A stretch of DNA of 64,000 nucleotides from Arcobacter cloacae (lineage in GTDB: Bacteria > Campylobacterota > Campylobacteria > Campylobacterales > Arcobacteraceae), in the NCBI RefSeq assembly GCF_013201935.1, contig NZ_CP053833.1, positions 310,001 to 374,000 of the forward strand, read 5' to 3'. The notes beneath the pieces are model-generated. The model was not told the DNA's origin and made no database searches. It saw nothing but the letters and a program-made list of their open reading frames with translations. Position 1 is the stretch's first letter; each line of letters starts with the position of its first letter. The position numbers and the translations under genes were made by a program. Shown one piece after another: positions 7,643 through 15,936 of the stretch.

Positions 7643-10168
7643 GCCTACACATATTAGATTTATTATCTCTTCTTGATTTGAGCAAAAACTTCCATCTTTT
7701 TCAATCAAAATTAAATCTTTTGCATAACCATTTAAAGTATGAAGTTTTGCACTTTCTACTTCCACATTAAAATCATCAAAAATCTTAGCAATATAAGCGA
7801 ATAAACCTTTTTGGTCTTTTGCAACTATATGCATAGAAGCTAGATAAGCTGTGTGATTACAATCTATTTTTATATTCTCTTTTTTAATAATTGGTGTTAT
7901 TAATGAAGTTCTTTTATTCATATCAAAAGAGTCTTTTATAATCTCTTCAATAAAAAATATATCATCATCACTTATTTTTTCAGAAAATGATATTTCAAAA
8001 GCTTTTTTATTATCATAAAGTTTAAAAATATTCATAGAAGCGATATTTAAAAACTCCAATTTCCCAAGTAAATATCCTAAATTTAAAGGAGATTTTCTAA
8101 TAATTCTAATAGTTAATTGTGATTCATTTATTATTTTATAAATATAGTCATCAACATCTTTTGCTTTTATTGCAATATCCAAAATATCTTCTGCTTTTAA
8201 ACGTAAAAAGATTTGATTGGAAGCTATATACATAATTTTCTTTTTTAAAATATTAGGTAATTCTTTATATTTTTCAAGATTTTTTATAGCATTTTGTTTT
8301 GCAATTCTTCTTTTACTTTCATTTAAATACTCTTGATTTTCAAAAGCAGGAAGAGATTGAATATATAATTGTTTTAATAGTGAAGCAGTTGAACTATTAA
8401 AGATATTTTTCCCAACAGCAGAAATATCACAATAAGTAACCACATATAACATCTTTAAACTCTCTTTAGTTTTTAAAAGACCAGTAAAATTTAAAATAGT
8501 TTTTTCAGAATATATATCTTCATTTGTTGCCATGTAAGACATCATATTATGGTATCTAACAAGCCTTGCACCTGTTTTTATGAACTCTTCATCGAAATCA
8601 AAAGATTTCATCATACTTTTAAATAGTTTTTCACCAACAATATGATGGTCTTCTTTTCTTCCCTTTCCAATATCATGGAAAAAAGCTACAAGTCTTACTA
8701 TAATTTTTTGTTCATTATTAAGCTCATCAAAAATTGATTTTATATGAGAATCTTCTATATTTTGTGCAAATTTTAAAGTATTAATAGAGTGAATATCAAC
8801 AGGATGTTTATGGTAACCATCAAATTGTGGTTGATCAATCATCTTTTTTGTACTAGGAAGTACAGCTTGAAATAATCCAGCATTATAAATAAGTTTTATT
8901 AAAGGATATAAATTGGGTCTTGATAGAAGATTTTTAACGCTTCTTTTAAGTTCTTTTGTTTGAACTTTAGGAAGTTTTGCTTTACTTGCATAATAGATAT
9001 ATGACCTATCAAACTCTTGTACATGAGTTGGAAGTTCTATTAACTCTTTTAATAAACTATTTAAAGTTAGAGGTTTTGTACTAAAAGAACAAAAGAGTTT
9101 ATTTTCAATAATATAAAGGTTTTTTTTGTATCTAAATTTTTTTAGTTTAGTGATATTTGAACTTTCAAACAAAACTTCCCTTGTGAATTTTTTCACCATG
9201 GTTGCTGTAAAATTGTGAATAATATGCAAACTTGATAAAATCTTTGCCATACAAAGTCTATCTTTTGTATATCTAGCTCTATTTTTAAATCCAAGTTTAG
9301 TGCTTAAATCTGGCAAAATATCAAAGGTTACTTGGTCTTGTTTTTTTCTTGCAATATTATGTAAAGCGTTTCGTACTTGAAAAATAAACTCTAAAGCTTG
9401 TCTATATTTTTTGTATTCTTCTTCACTAAATTGAATGCCAATTAAATCTTTTGTATTTGTAACTCCATACAAAACATTTGCAATCCAATACATCAAATTT
9501 GATTCTCTCATTCCACCATAACCATCTTTTATATTTGGTTCCATTTTTAGTGGATACTTTAAAAGTCTTTGTTTGTGCTCTTCTAGTTTTGCAAGAATAA
9601 ACTCTTTTTGTTCAGTTTTTCTAATAGTTTTTAAAACATTTTGATAGCCATACCATAAAATCTTTGAACCATAAATCATTCTTGATTCCAAAATAGAACT
9701 TTTTATAGTTATATCACCTTTTACTGCTTCACTTATCTCTTTTAATTCATGAACTCTTGAACCTAACTTTAATCCACAATCCCAAGCTAAAGTTATAAAC
9801 TCTTCCATAATATTTTTTAGATTATATCCTTTGATATTTTCATATAAAATCATAATATCAATATCTGAGTAAATACAAAGTTGCTCTCTTCCATAAGAAC
9901 CAAGGGCAACTAAACTAATAGGAATAGATGAACTCATAGGTTGATGAGAACCAAAATTTTTTCGTAAAATATATTTATATAAAAGAATTAAAAACTTATC
10001 AGTATGTTTTGTATGTTTTATAAAAAAATCTTTTCCACCTGTTGTTTCAACAGTTGTATCTATTGAATCTAAATAGTTTTTGTAGTAGGTTTTAAAAACC
10101 TTTGAGATTTGAAAATCTGTAGCATTATTTGAGATTAACTCTTCGATTTGTATATTTAATTCGGTCAT
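7628..10168 (-). CDS. glnD: PII uridylyltransferase / uridylyl-removing enzyme GlnD
   Basis: An 846-residue bifunctional nitrogen sensor that uridylylates PII proteins when glutamine is low and removes UMP when it is high. The nucleotidyltransferase motif GSYGR is at 90-94, followed by D102 and D104. The HD hydrolase motif FFHDIGKGR is near residue 498. The last 140 or so residues look like the paired ACT domains that bind glutamine. Both PII proteins in this window keep the target Tyr51. The ATG overlaps the stop of the upstream AAA/Fis gene in an ATGA, so the two are translationally coupled and presumably share the palindrome-bearing promoter at 10971-11024. Confidence 0.96.
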   Translation of the reverse strand: MTELNIQIEELISNNATDFQISKVFKTYYKNYLDSIDTTVETTGGKDFFIKHTKHTDKFLILLYKYILRKNFGSHQPMSSSIPISLVALGSYGREQLCIYSDIDIMILYENIKGYNLKNIMEEFITLAWDCGLKLGSRVHELKEISEAVKGDITIKSSILESRMIYGSKILWYGYQNVLKTIRKTEQKEFILAKLEEHKQRLLKYPLKMEPNIKDGYGGMRESNLMYWIANVLYGVTNTKDLIGIQFSEEEYKKYRQALEFIFQVRNALHNIARKKQDQVTFDILPDLSTKLGFKNRARYTKDRLCMAKILSSLHIIHNFTATMVKKFTREVLFESSNITKLKKFRYKKNLYIIENKLFCSFSTKPLTLNSLLKELIELPTHVQEFDRSYIYYASKAKLPKVQTKELKRSVKNLLSRPNLYPLIKLIYNAGLFQAVLPSTKKMIDQPQFDGYHKHPVDIHSINTLKFAQNIEDSHIKSIFDELNNEQKIIVRLVAFFHDIGKGRKEDHHIVGEKLFKSMMKSFDFDEEFIKTGARLVRYHNMMSYMATNEDIYSEKTILNFTGLLKTKESLKMLYVVTYCDISAVGKNIFNSSTASLLKQLYIQSLPAFENQEYLNESKRRIAKQNAIKNLEKYKELPNILKKKIMYIASNQIFLRLKAEDILDIAIKAKDVDDYIYKIINESQLTIRIIRKSPLNLGYLLGKLEFLNIASMNIFKLYDNKKAFEISFSEKISDDDIFFIEEIIKDSFDMNKRTSLITPIIKKENIKIDCNHTAYLASMHIVAKDQKGLFAYIAKIFDDFNVEVESAKLHTLNGYAKDLILIEKDGSFCSNQEEIINLICVGDKSS

Positions 10169-10917
10169 AATAAATCTTTATAAATTTCCAATTTTTTTCT
10201 TAATGTTATCCTATTTAAACCTAAATGTTTTGCAACTTGAACTTGAGATTTATATTTTTTTGTAGAGGCTTTTAATAAAGGAACTTCAAAAATATATGAT
10301 AAATCTTTATAAGAGTTATCACCACTTAAATTTTCACTAATATATTTTTCTAAAAACATCAAAATTTCATGTTCACCAATAGTTTCAAATAGATATGAAA
10401 AATAGATAGATTTTCTTAAACTATGAGTATTGTTTGAAATATTTATAATTAATTTTGAAAGGGGAATTAAAGGCATATCCAAAATTGAACTAGCTTCTTG
10501 TGAAAATTTGTTTATTAAAGCTTTTGTATCTTCATCTCTTTTACTTAAATTTGGTATTTCAAGATTGATTGAAAAAATATCTTTAATTTTTTGGTTTAGA
10601 TTTTCAGTTTGTGATATAGCGATTACTCTAATAGAGTTTTCATCAATCCATTTTAAAAATAGGTCAATATTTGTTATTTCATTTATTTTATCAACAATAA
10701 TTGCTTCATTTTGTAGAAGCAATACTTCATCAGCGATATCTTTTTGTAAGTTTTTTGCTTCATAAATTTCAGAACGGGGTAAAATATATTTTGCTAGTGA
10801 TTTTTTCCCAACACCATTTTCACCTAGAATTAGGGCATTAACTTCTACAGCTTGTAAAAGTTTAGCAGAGTTTAAAATCTCCTTGGAAATACTATCTTTT
10901 GCTATATATTCTTGCAT
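10165..10917 (-). CDS. Degenerate NtrC-like AAA protein with Fis-type DNA-binding domain
   Basis: A 250-residue protein. The N-terminal part has a Walker A-like loop GENGVGKKS (32-40) with Lys where Ser/Thr should follow GK, and a Walker B-like IIVDKI lacking the Asp-Glu pair. I see no GAFTGA loop and no receiver domain. The C-terminus (224-243, SQVQVAKHLGLNRITLRKKL) is a clear Fis/NtrC helix-turn-helix. It resembles a shortened sigma54-activator that has lost sigma54 contact and probably ATPase function. Its neighbours are glnD (4-bp overlap) and, divergently, a sensor kinase. A perfect palindrome lies 89 bp upstream, with TATAAT between. I infer a nitrogen-responsive DNA-binding protein acting at sigma70 promoters; a repressor role is equally possible. 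Confidence 0.75.
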   Translation of the reverse strand: MQEYIAKDSISKEILNSAKLLQAVEVNALILGENGVGKKSLAKYILPRSEIYEAKNLQKDIADEVLLLQNEAIIVDKINEITNIDLFLKWIDENSIRVIAISQTENLNQKIKDIFSINLEIPNLSKRDEDTKALINKFSQEASSILDMPLIPLSKLIINISNNTHSLRKSIYFSYLFETIGEHEILMFLEKYISENLSGDNSYKDLSYIFEVPLLKASTKKYKSQVQVAKHLGLNRITLRKKLEIYKDLL

Positions 10918-11005
10918 ATAAAATTACCTCTATAAATCTAAAAATTTGAATAACTTACCAATCATAAAATATTATACTGTATAAAAATGAAATTTTTTTA
11001 AAATA

Positions 11006-11024
11006 TTGTATATATTTTATACAA
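11006..11024. promoter_or_regulatory. Nitrogen-region operator A (TTGTATA-N5-TATACAA)
   Basis: A perfect 7-bp palindrome with 5-nt centre; the symmetry extends to 11 bp per arm (11002-11028). On the minus strand a TATAAT occupies 10971-10976, leaving 29 bp between box and operator, and would serve the AAA/Fis-glnD operon. On the plus strand only weaker -10 candidates (TTAATA/TAATAA near 11055-11061) sit at the matching distance for the kinase gene. The same element recurs at 13802, 15852 and 17539. Confidence 0.75.
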
Positions 11025-11102
11025 TATTCTTTTGTGAAATAAAAATAATTATTTTTAATAAATAATGTGTAATAATACAAATAATAAAAATAAGGTTTAA
11101 AT

Positions 11103-12857
11103 TTGAAAAATAAGAAAAAATATATAGTTATTAATGTAGTAGTATTATTATTTATTTGTTTATTGACTATATTTATTGGAGAGTATTTAATATCAAAAAA
11201 AGAGAAAGAGCTATTAGATCAAAAATATAGTTTAATATCAAAAAATCTAAAAGAAAAAACTTATTCTTTAATAGAATCTAAAAAAAATGCAACATTAGCT
11301 TTAACTTTAACATTAAGTGAAAATGAAAAAATAAAAGATGTTTTTTTATCAAAAGGTGAAATGAAATATGAATTAAATCATTTAAGTGAAAAATTAAAAG
11401 ATTATACAGATTTTAGAAATGTTTGGTTTCATCTTATTGATAAAGATGGAATCTCTATCTATCGAAGTTGGACAGAAGATAGAAATGATAAAATTAAACT
11501 ATTTAGATTAGATTTAGATCAATTACTAAAAAGTCCAAAAATTCAAAATAGTATTAGTGTTGGAGTTTATGATATTACCTTTAAATCACAAATACCAATT
11601 TACAATAACTCAAACTTTCTAGGAGTTTTAGAAGGAATTACCCATTTTAACTCTATTACTAAAGAGTTGAAAAATAGTGATTTAGTTGAACCAATTCTTT
11701 TAGTTGAAAAAAGATTTACAGAGCAATTAAGAAAAAATAGTTTTACGAATCTATTTTTAAAAGATTATTATGTGGCAAATTTAGATTCTTCAAAAGAGTT
11801 ATTAGAATATTTAGAGAATCAAAATTTTGATAATTTATTAGAAATTAAAAATTATTTCATAAAAGATGGAATGCTAATAACAAATATAGCCATAACTCAA
11901 GATGGTAATAAACTTGCAAATATGTTGTTATTTAAAAACTTAAATCTAATAGATATTTCTGAGATTGACCAATTTAAACAACATGCTTTTTCATATTTGA
12001 TTTTTTTCTTAGTTTTATTTTGTTTAACTATTTTTGTAATTGGTTATTATTTATATTCTAAAAGATTAAGAGAATTAAATCAAATCTTACAACAAACTGT
12101 AAACAAAGAGATTTTGAAAAATGATGAAAAAAATAAAATCCTTTTTCAACAAAATAAAATGGCTGCAATGGGTGAAATGATAGAAAATATAGCCCATCAA
12201 TGGAGACAACCATTATCTGTTATAACTACAGCTGCATCATCTATAAAATTGAAGAAAGAGTATGGAATACTTGAAGATAAAGAGTATGAAGAATCAATGA
12301 ATTATATTATTGATACTGCAAATTATTTATCAAATACTATCGATGATTTTAGATACTATTTTTCTCCAAATAAGAGTAAAAACCTTTTTAATAGTGAAAA
12401 ATTAGTCGAAAAAGCAATAAATTTAGTAAATTTATCTTTTGAAAATAACAATATCGTCATAATAAAAAATATAGAAAATATAGAAGTTTTAAGTTTTGAA
12501 AATGAGCTTTTACAAGTAATAATTAATATTTTAAATAATGCACAAGATGAATTAATCAAAAAAGAAAAAGATGAAAAGAAATATATATTTATAGATTTAT
12601 TTAAAGAAGATAATAATCTTAAAATAAATATAAAAGATAATGCAGGTGGAATAAAAGAGGAGATTAAAGATAGAATTTTTGAGCCATATTTTACTACAAA
12701 ACACAAAAGTAAGGGAACAGGAATTGGTCTTTATATGTGTGAAGAGATAATAATGAAACACATCAAAGGAAAAATAGAAGTTTCAAATGAAAAATACACC
12801 TACAATAACAATGAGTTTGTAGGTGCATTATTTAAAATAACAGTTCCTTTGAGTTAA
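11103..12857 (+). CDS. Membrane-bound sensor histidine kinase
   Basis: A 584-residue kinase with a TTG start preceded by AAGG. A membrane helix at about 8-26 and another near 297-320 enclose a roughly 270-residue periplasmic sensor region of probable Cache/PDC type. The cytoplasmic part has the phosphoacceptor H-box IAHQWRQPL with H365, the N-box NILNNAQDE near 477, the G1 motif DNAGG near 512 and the G2 motif GTGIGL near 538. No response regulator is adjacent, so its partner is elsewhere or it works with an unlinked protein. The 3' end overlaps the convergent PDC gene by 4 bp. Its upstream region carries operator A, which makes a role in nitrogen sensing possible; the ligand cannot be read from sequence. 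Confidence 0.92.
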   Translation: MKNKKKYIVINVVVLLFICLLTIFIGEYLISKKEKELLDQKYSLISKNLKEKTYSLIESKKNATLALTLTLSENEKIKDVFLSKGEMKYELNHLSEKLKDYTDFRNVWFHLIDKDGISIYRSWTEDRNDKIKLFRLDLDQLLKSPKIQNSISVGVYDITFKSQIPIYNNSNFLGVLEGITHFNSITKELKNSDLVEPILLVEKRFTEQLRKNSFTNLFLKDYYVANLDSSKELLEYLENQNFDNLLEIKNYFIKDGMLITNIAITQDGNKLANMLLFKNLNLIDISEIDQFKQHAFSYLIFFLVLFCLTIFVIGYYLYSKRLRELNQILQQTVNKEILKNDEKNKILFQQNKMAAMGEMIENIAHQWRQPLSVITTAASSIKLKKEYGILEDKEYEESMNYIIDTANYLSNTIDDFRYYFSPNKSKNLFNSEKLVEKAINLVNLSFENNNIVIIKNIENIEVLSFENELLQVIINILNNAQDELIKKEKDEKKYIFIDLFKEDNNLKINIKDNAGGIKEEIKDRIFEPYFTTKHKSKGTGIGLYMCEEIIMKHIKGKIEVSNEKYTYNNNEFVGALFKITVPLS

Positions 12858-13738
12858 TTATTTTCATTATTACTTTGTTTATATCTTTTTGAAGAAAAGT
12901 TAATAAACACAGTTAATGATATTAAAATTAAAGCAATTCCTGCTATTAAATAAAAGGCATTTATCATTTGGTCATAGTCATTAATAGCTATCTTAAATAC
13001 TACAATTAAAGCTTCAATAGATAAAGCGATGATAATAGTTGTTAAAAATTTTGTTAATATTTTTGTTTCTACTTTTGAATTTTTTGAATAAGATTTGAAA
13101 AATACCTCTTGTTCTAGTATTGTTTTTGCTAAATCAAAAATAGCAATACTTAAAGTAAGAGCAATAATTGGTTTAAATATCATCTCTAAAGATAACTCAT
13201 TTTTTGAAAATAGATAAAAAATAAAATCATATAGCGAAAATAAAATTGTAATAATTGATAAAATCATCATAGAAAAACCAGCTAATATATAAAACCCTTT
13301 TGTAACACGGTGAAAAGGTTTATTTAATTCAATTAAATTTAGTTTTTGTAGTAAAATATCTATTTGAAAATCAAGAAAAAATATCTCATCATCCTCTTTA
13401 ATAGTTACAGTTACACAAGTATTTCTTGTTGCACTACTTATGTAAGGTTTTGAAAAAGCTATATTTGACTCTTTAAAATGTAGTTTTGAAATTAGATGTG
13501 ATCTATCTTTATTTTTTGCATTTTCATCACTTTTATATCTGTAAAAATTTGATGAAGTTTGTATTTTTGTATCTTTATTTATTATGTAAACAAGTTCAAG
13601 TGAAGGGAAAAGTTTATATAGTTGTTTAAAATCATTTTTTTTATGATTTGCTAAACTTCCTATATTTTTAATACTCTCTTGTAAAAAGTATTCTATATCT
13701 TCTTGATGTTGTATATAGGTTTCAAAAAATTCTTTCAT
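12854..13738 (-). CDS. PDC/Cache sensor-domain membrane protein without output domain
   Basis: A 294-residue protein. The first 145 residues look like a PDC (PhoQ-DcuS-CitA) sensor module (LVYIINKDTKIQTSSNF, followed by a region rich in short strands). The rest holds about four hydrophobic helices (near 148-175, 187-205, 230-250 and 260-282). The sensor has no membrane helix before it, and no kinase, cyclase or methyl-accepting output domain is present, so how it signals is unclear. It overlaps the kinase gene by 4 bp tail to tail. Its promoter carries operator B with a TATAAT 30 bp away, linking it to the nitrogen genes. Homologues of this architecture seem frequent in Campylobacterota; function unknown. 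Confidence 0.75.
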   Translation of the reverse strand: MKEFFETYIQHQEDIEYFLQESIKNIGSLANHKKNDFKQLYKLFPSLELVYIINKDTKIQTSSNFYRYKSDENAKNKDRSHLISKLHFKESNIAFSKPYISSATRNTCVTVTIKEDDEIFFLDFQIDILLQKLNLIELNKPFHRVTKGFYILAGFSMMILSIITILFSLYDFIFYLFSKNELSLEMIFKPIIALTLSIAIFDLAKTILEQEVFFKSYSKNSKVETKILTKFLTTIIIALSIEALIVVFKIAINDYDQMINAFYLIAGIALILISLTVFINFSSKRYKQSNNENN

Positions 13739-13801
13739 TATAAACCTTTGTATATTTTTTATTTTATTATATAAAATATCTCGAGTTTATTTTTGAATAA
13801 T

Positions 13802-13820
13802 TTGTATATTATATATACAA
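13802..13820. promoter_or_regulatory. Nitrogen-region operator B (TTGTATA-N5-TATACAA)
   Basis: A perfect 7-bp palindrome with 5-nt centre, in the 91-bp gap between the ankyrin gene's end and the PDC gene's start. On the minus strand TATAAT lies at 13766-13771, 30 bp away, and the PDC start codon is at 13738. The sequence where a -35 box should be is only A/T-rich, consistent with a promoter needing an activator. Confidence 0.75.
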
Positions 13821-13829
13821 CTGTAGTTT

Positions 13830-15767
13830 TTATACTTTGATATTAAACTCTTTTATCATATTATCAGCAAGTAGTTTTAAACTTGCCTTATCAACTTCTT
13901 TTTCTACGCCATTTGTAAGATTTATAATATTTATATGAAACTTTTCTAAAAAAGCAAGAATTTTAGGATCTTTTTTAAATGGATTATTAACTAATGCTCC
14001 TTCATCAAGCATTTCAATAACCAAATCTTTTTTACCCATAAATGCAGCATAATTTATAGGTCTAATTCCAAAAGCATCAGGTAAGTTTATAATTTCCTTA
14101 TTATAGTGATGCAATAATTTGAAATATTTAGTTGTATTTTTCCAAATACAACTATGCATGATACTTCTTCCTTTTTTATCTCTAGCAAAACAATCAGCAC
14201 GGAGTTCTAAAAGTAGTCTTATCGTGTATTCACATTTTTCAGTAACAGCGACATGTAAAGCAGTTAAACCTTCATTATTTTTTGCATTTATATCAACACC
14301 TGAATTTACAAGGCTTTTTATTGTATTTAAGTATAGTTTTTTATCTTTAATCAAATTTTTATAGTTATATTCCATAAGTTTAAAGATTATATTATTACCA
14401 TCTTTATCTATTTGGTTTAGATTGATATTTTTAATTCTTAAAATTTTAAATAATTTAAAATTAAAATGTAAAATAGATTCAAAAAATAAAGGTTCACCTT
14501 TTGAATTTAATTTGTTTATATCAATTGGGCAATTTCTTAATAGGCCTTCTAAAACAGTTGGATATTCAGCATCTTCATTTAAAAGAATTTCGTATTCAAA
14601 ATCTAACTCTTTTCTATTTTGTGAATGTAAAATAATATCGATTAAAATTTCAATAATTGATTTTCCATAACTATTCTCTTTTACAGGATCAGCTCCTTTT
14701 TGTAAATAGAGTTTTATTAAATCACTGTTTTTAATTCCACCAAGCACTAAAATTAAAAGAACAGTATCTCCATTGAAATTTTCATGATTTAGGTTAAAGT
14801 TTGAAGACTCTAAAAGTAAATTTATTAGTTCTCTATTTTCACTTCTTGTTGCATAAAATAGAGCATTTTCTTCTCTATTATCTACAGCTTCTACATTAAC
14901 TCCCAGTCTTATTAATTCTTTTATCATTTCAAAATGACTTTCTCTTTGTTCAATGTTGTCTTTTGGAGTTTCTAAAAAATGATTAATTGATTCCATTAAA
15001 AGTGTTGTATTATCAGCAGTTTTACTATTTATATTACAACCTAATTCAACAGCTTTATGAAGAATAGAAATATTTTCAATTCCTTTAGATATAGCATAAA
15101 AAAGAAAATTTTTACCACTTTTATCTAAAATTGTTGGGTTAGCACCTAAATCCATTAAAAGTAAGGCTAATTGATTGTTTTTTAAAACTATCTCTTTATG
15201 TAATATTGTATTTCCATCTTCATTGATTTGGTTTATATCTACCTCTTTTAATGAACCAACTTTTTTTATAATATCAAGATTTCCATTTGCAACAGCATCA
15301 AAAATTAGATTATTCCCATGAATATCACAATTTGATTTAGCATTTGTTACGTCGATTAAATAATTAACAATTCTATTGTTTGCTCCAATTACAGCATCTT
15401 GTAAAGCAGTTCTTTTATAAATATTAAGATGATTTATATTTGCTTTATGTTCAATCAATGCTTGCATAATAGCAGTACTTTTTGCATGAATTGCATAAAA
15501 TACAGCAGTCTCTTTTTCAGAATTTTCAATTTCAATATCAACTTTATTATTTAATAACCATAATAAAGATTGAAATAAATCTTTTTTACAGCAGTAGTGT
15601 AAGATATGTTCTTCATTGTAATATAAACTATTTAAATCAATATCTAATTCAGTGTAAATTTTAGTTATTTTTTCTAAATTAGGAGTTGTACTAACCAACT
15701 CTTTTAGTAGTTCTTCCTCTGTAAACTTGATTTTGTTGAGAAACTTATCAAACATTATTTCGCCCAT
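13830..15767 (-). CDS. Long ankyrin-repeat protein
   Basis: A 645-residue protein made almost entirely of ankyrin repeats, seen as recurring segments such as GNTILHKEI, GLTALHVAV and KRTALQDAV about every 33-35 residues from residue 50 to 600. It has no signal peptide, membrane segment or catalytic domain, so it is probably a cytoplasmic binding scaffold. The partner is unknown. An alternative ATG lies four codons in (15755); neither start has a strong ribosome site. TATAAT on the minus strand at 15790-15795 is its likely -10 box. It sits between the PDC gene and amtB1, but the operator in that gap is not spaced for its promoter, so membership of the nitrogen group is doubtful. Confidence 0.88.
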   Translation of the reverse strand: MGEIMFDKFLNKIKFTEEELLKELVSTTPNLEKITKIYTELDIDLNSLYYNEEHILHYCCKKDLFQSLLWLLNNKVDIEIENSEKETAVFYAIHAKSTAIMQALIEHKANINHLNIYKRTALQDAVIGANNRIVNYLIDVTNAKSNCDIHGNNLIFDAVANGNLDIIKKVGSLKEVDINQINEDGNTILHKEIVLKNNQLALLLMDLGANPTILDKSGKNFLFYAISKGIENISILHKAVELGCNINSKTADNTTLLMESINHFLETPKDNIEQRESHFEMIKELIRLGVNVEAVDNREENALFYATRSENRELINLLLESSNFNLNHENFNGDTVLLILVLGGIKNSDLIKLYLQKGADPVKENSYGKSIIEILIDIILHSQNRKELDFEYEILLNEDAEYPTVLEGLLRNCPIDINKLNSKGEPLFFESILHFNFKLFKILRIKNINLNQIDKDGNNIIFKLMEYNYKNLIKDKKLYLNTIKSLVNSGVDINAKNNEGLTALHVAVTEKCEYTIRLLLELRADCFARDKKGRSIMHSCIWKNTTKYFKLLHHYNKEIINLPDAFGIRPINYAAFMGKKDLVIEMLDEGALVNNPFKKDPKILAFLEKFHINIINLTNGVEKEVDKASLKLLADNMIKEFNIKV

Positions 15768-15851
15768 TTTAAATTATAAATTTTTTGAGATTATATAATA
15801 AAAAAACATAATAGTGCTTCATAAATAGATTAAATTAAATAAAAATAGATA

Positions 15852-15870
15852 ATGTATATTTAATATACAA
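15852..15870. promoter_or_regulatory. Nitrogen-region operator C (ATGTATA-N5-TATACAA)
   Basis: One arm differs from the perfect element by a single base (A for T at the outermost position). TATAAT lies at 15902-15907, leaving 31 bp, and a TTTACA at 15879-15884 gives a -35 with an ideal 17-bp spacer. A second TATAAT at 15915-15920 is less well placed. The promoter serves amtB1-glnK1. Confidence 0.7.
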
Positions 15871-15936
15871 ATAAACTGTTTACAAGATAGATAAAAATTT
15901 TTATAATGGTGATATATAATTTGACAAAGGAGTCTT

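Noticed and set aside
10972-10984. TTATAC-T-GTATAA as a fifth operator
   Set aside because: The arms are in inverted order and spacing relative to the operator, and the sequence is explained by a TATAAT -10 box on the minus strand.
13748-13766. TTGTATA followed by an AT stretch next to the PDC gene start as another operator
   Set aside because: The second arm is TATTTTA rather than TATACAA, and it covers the ribosome-site region of the PDC gene.
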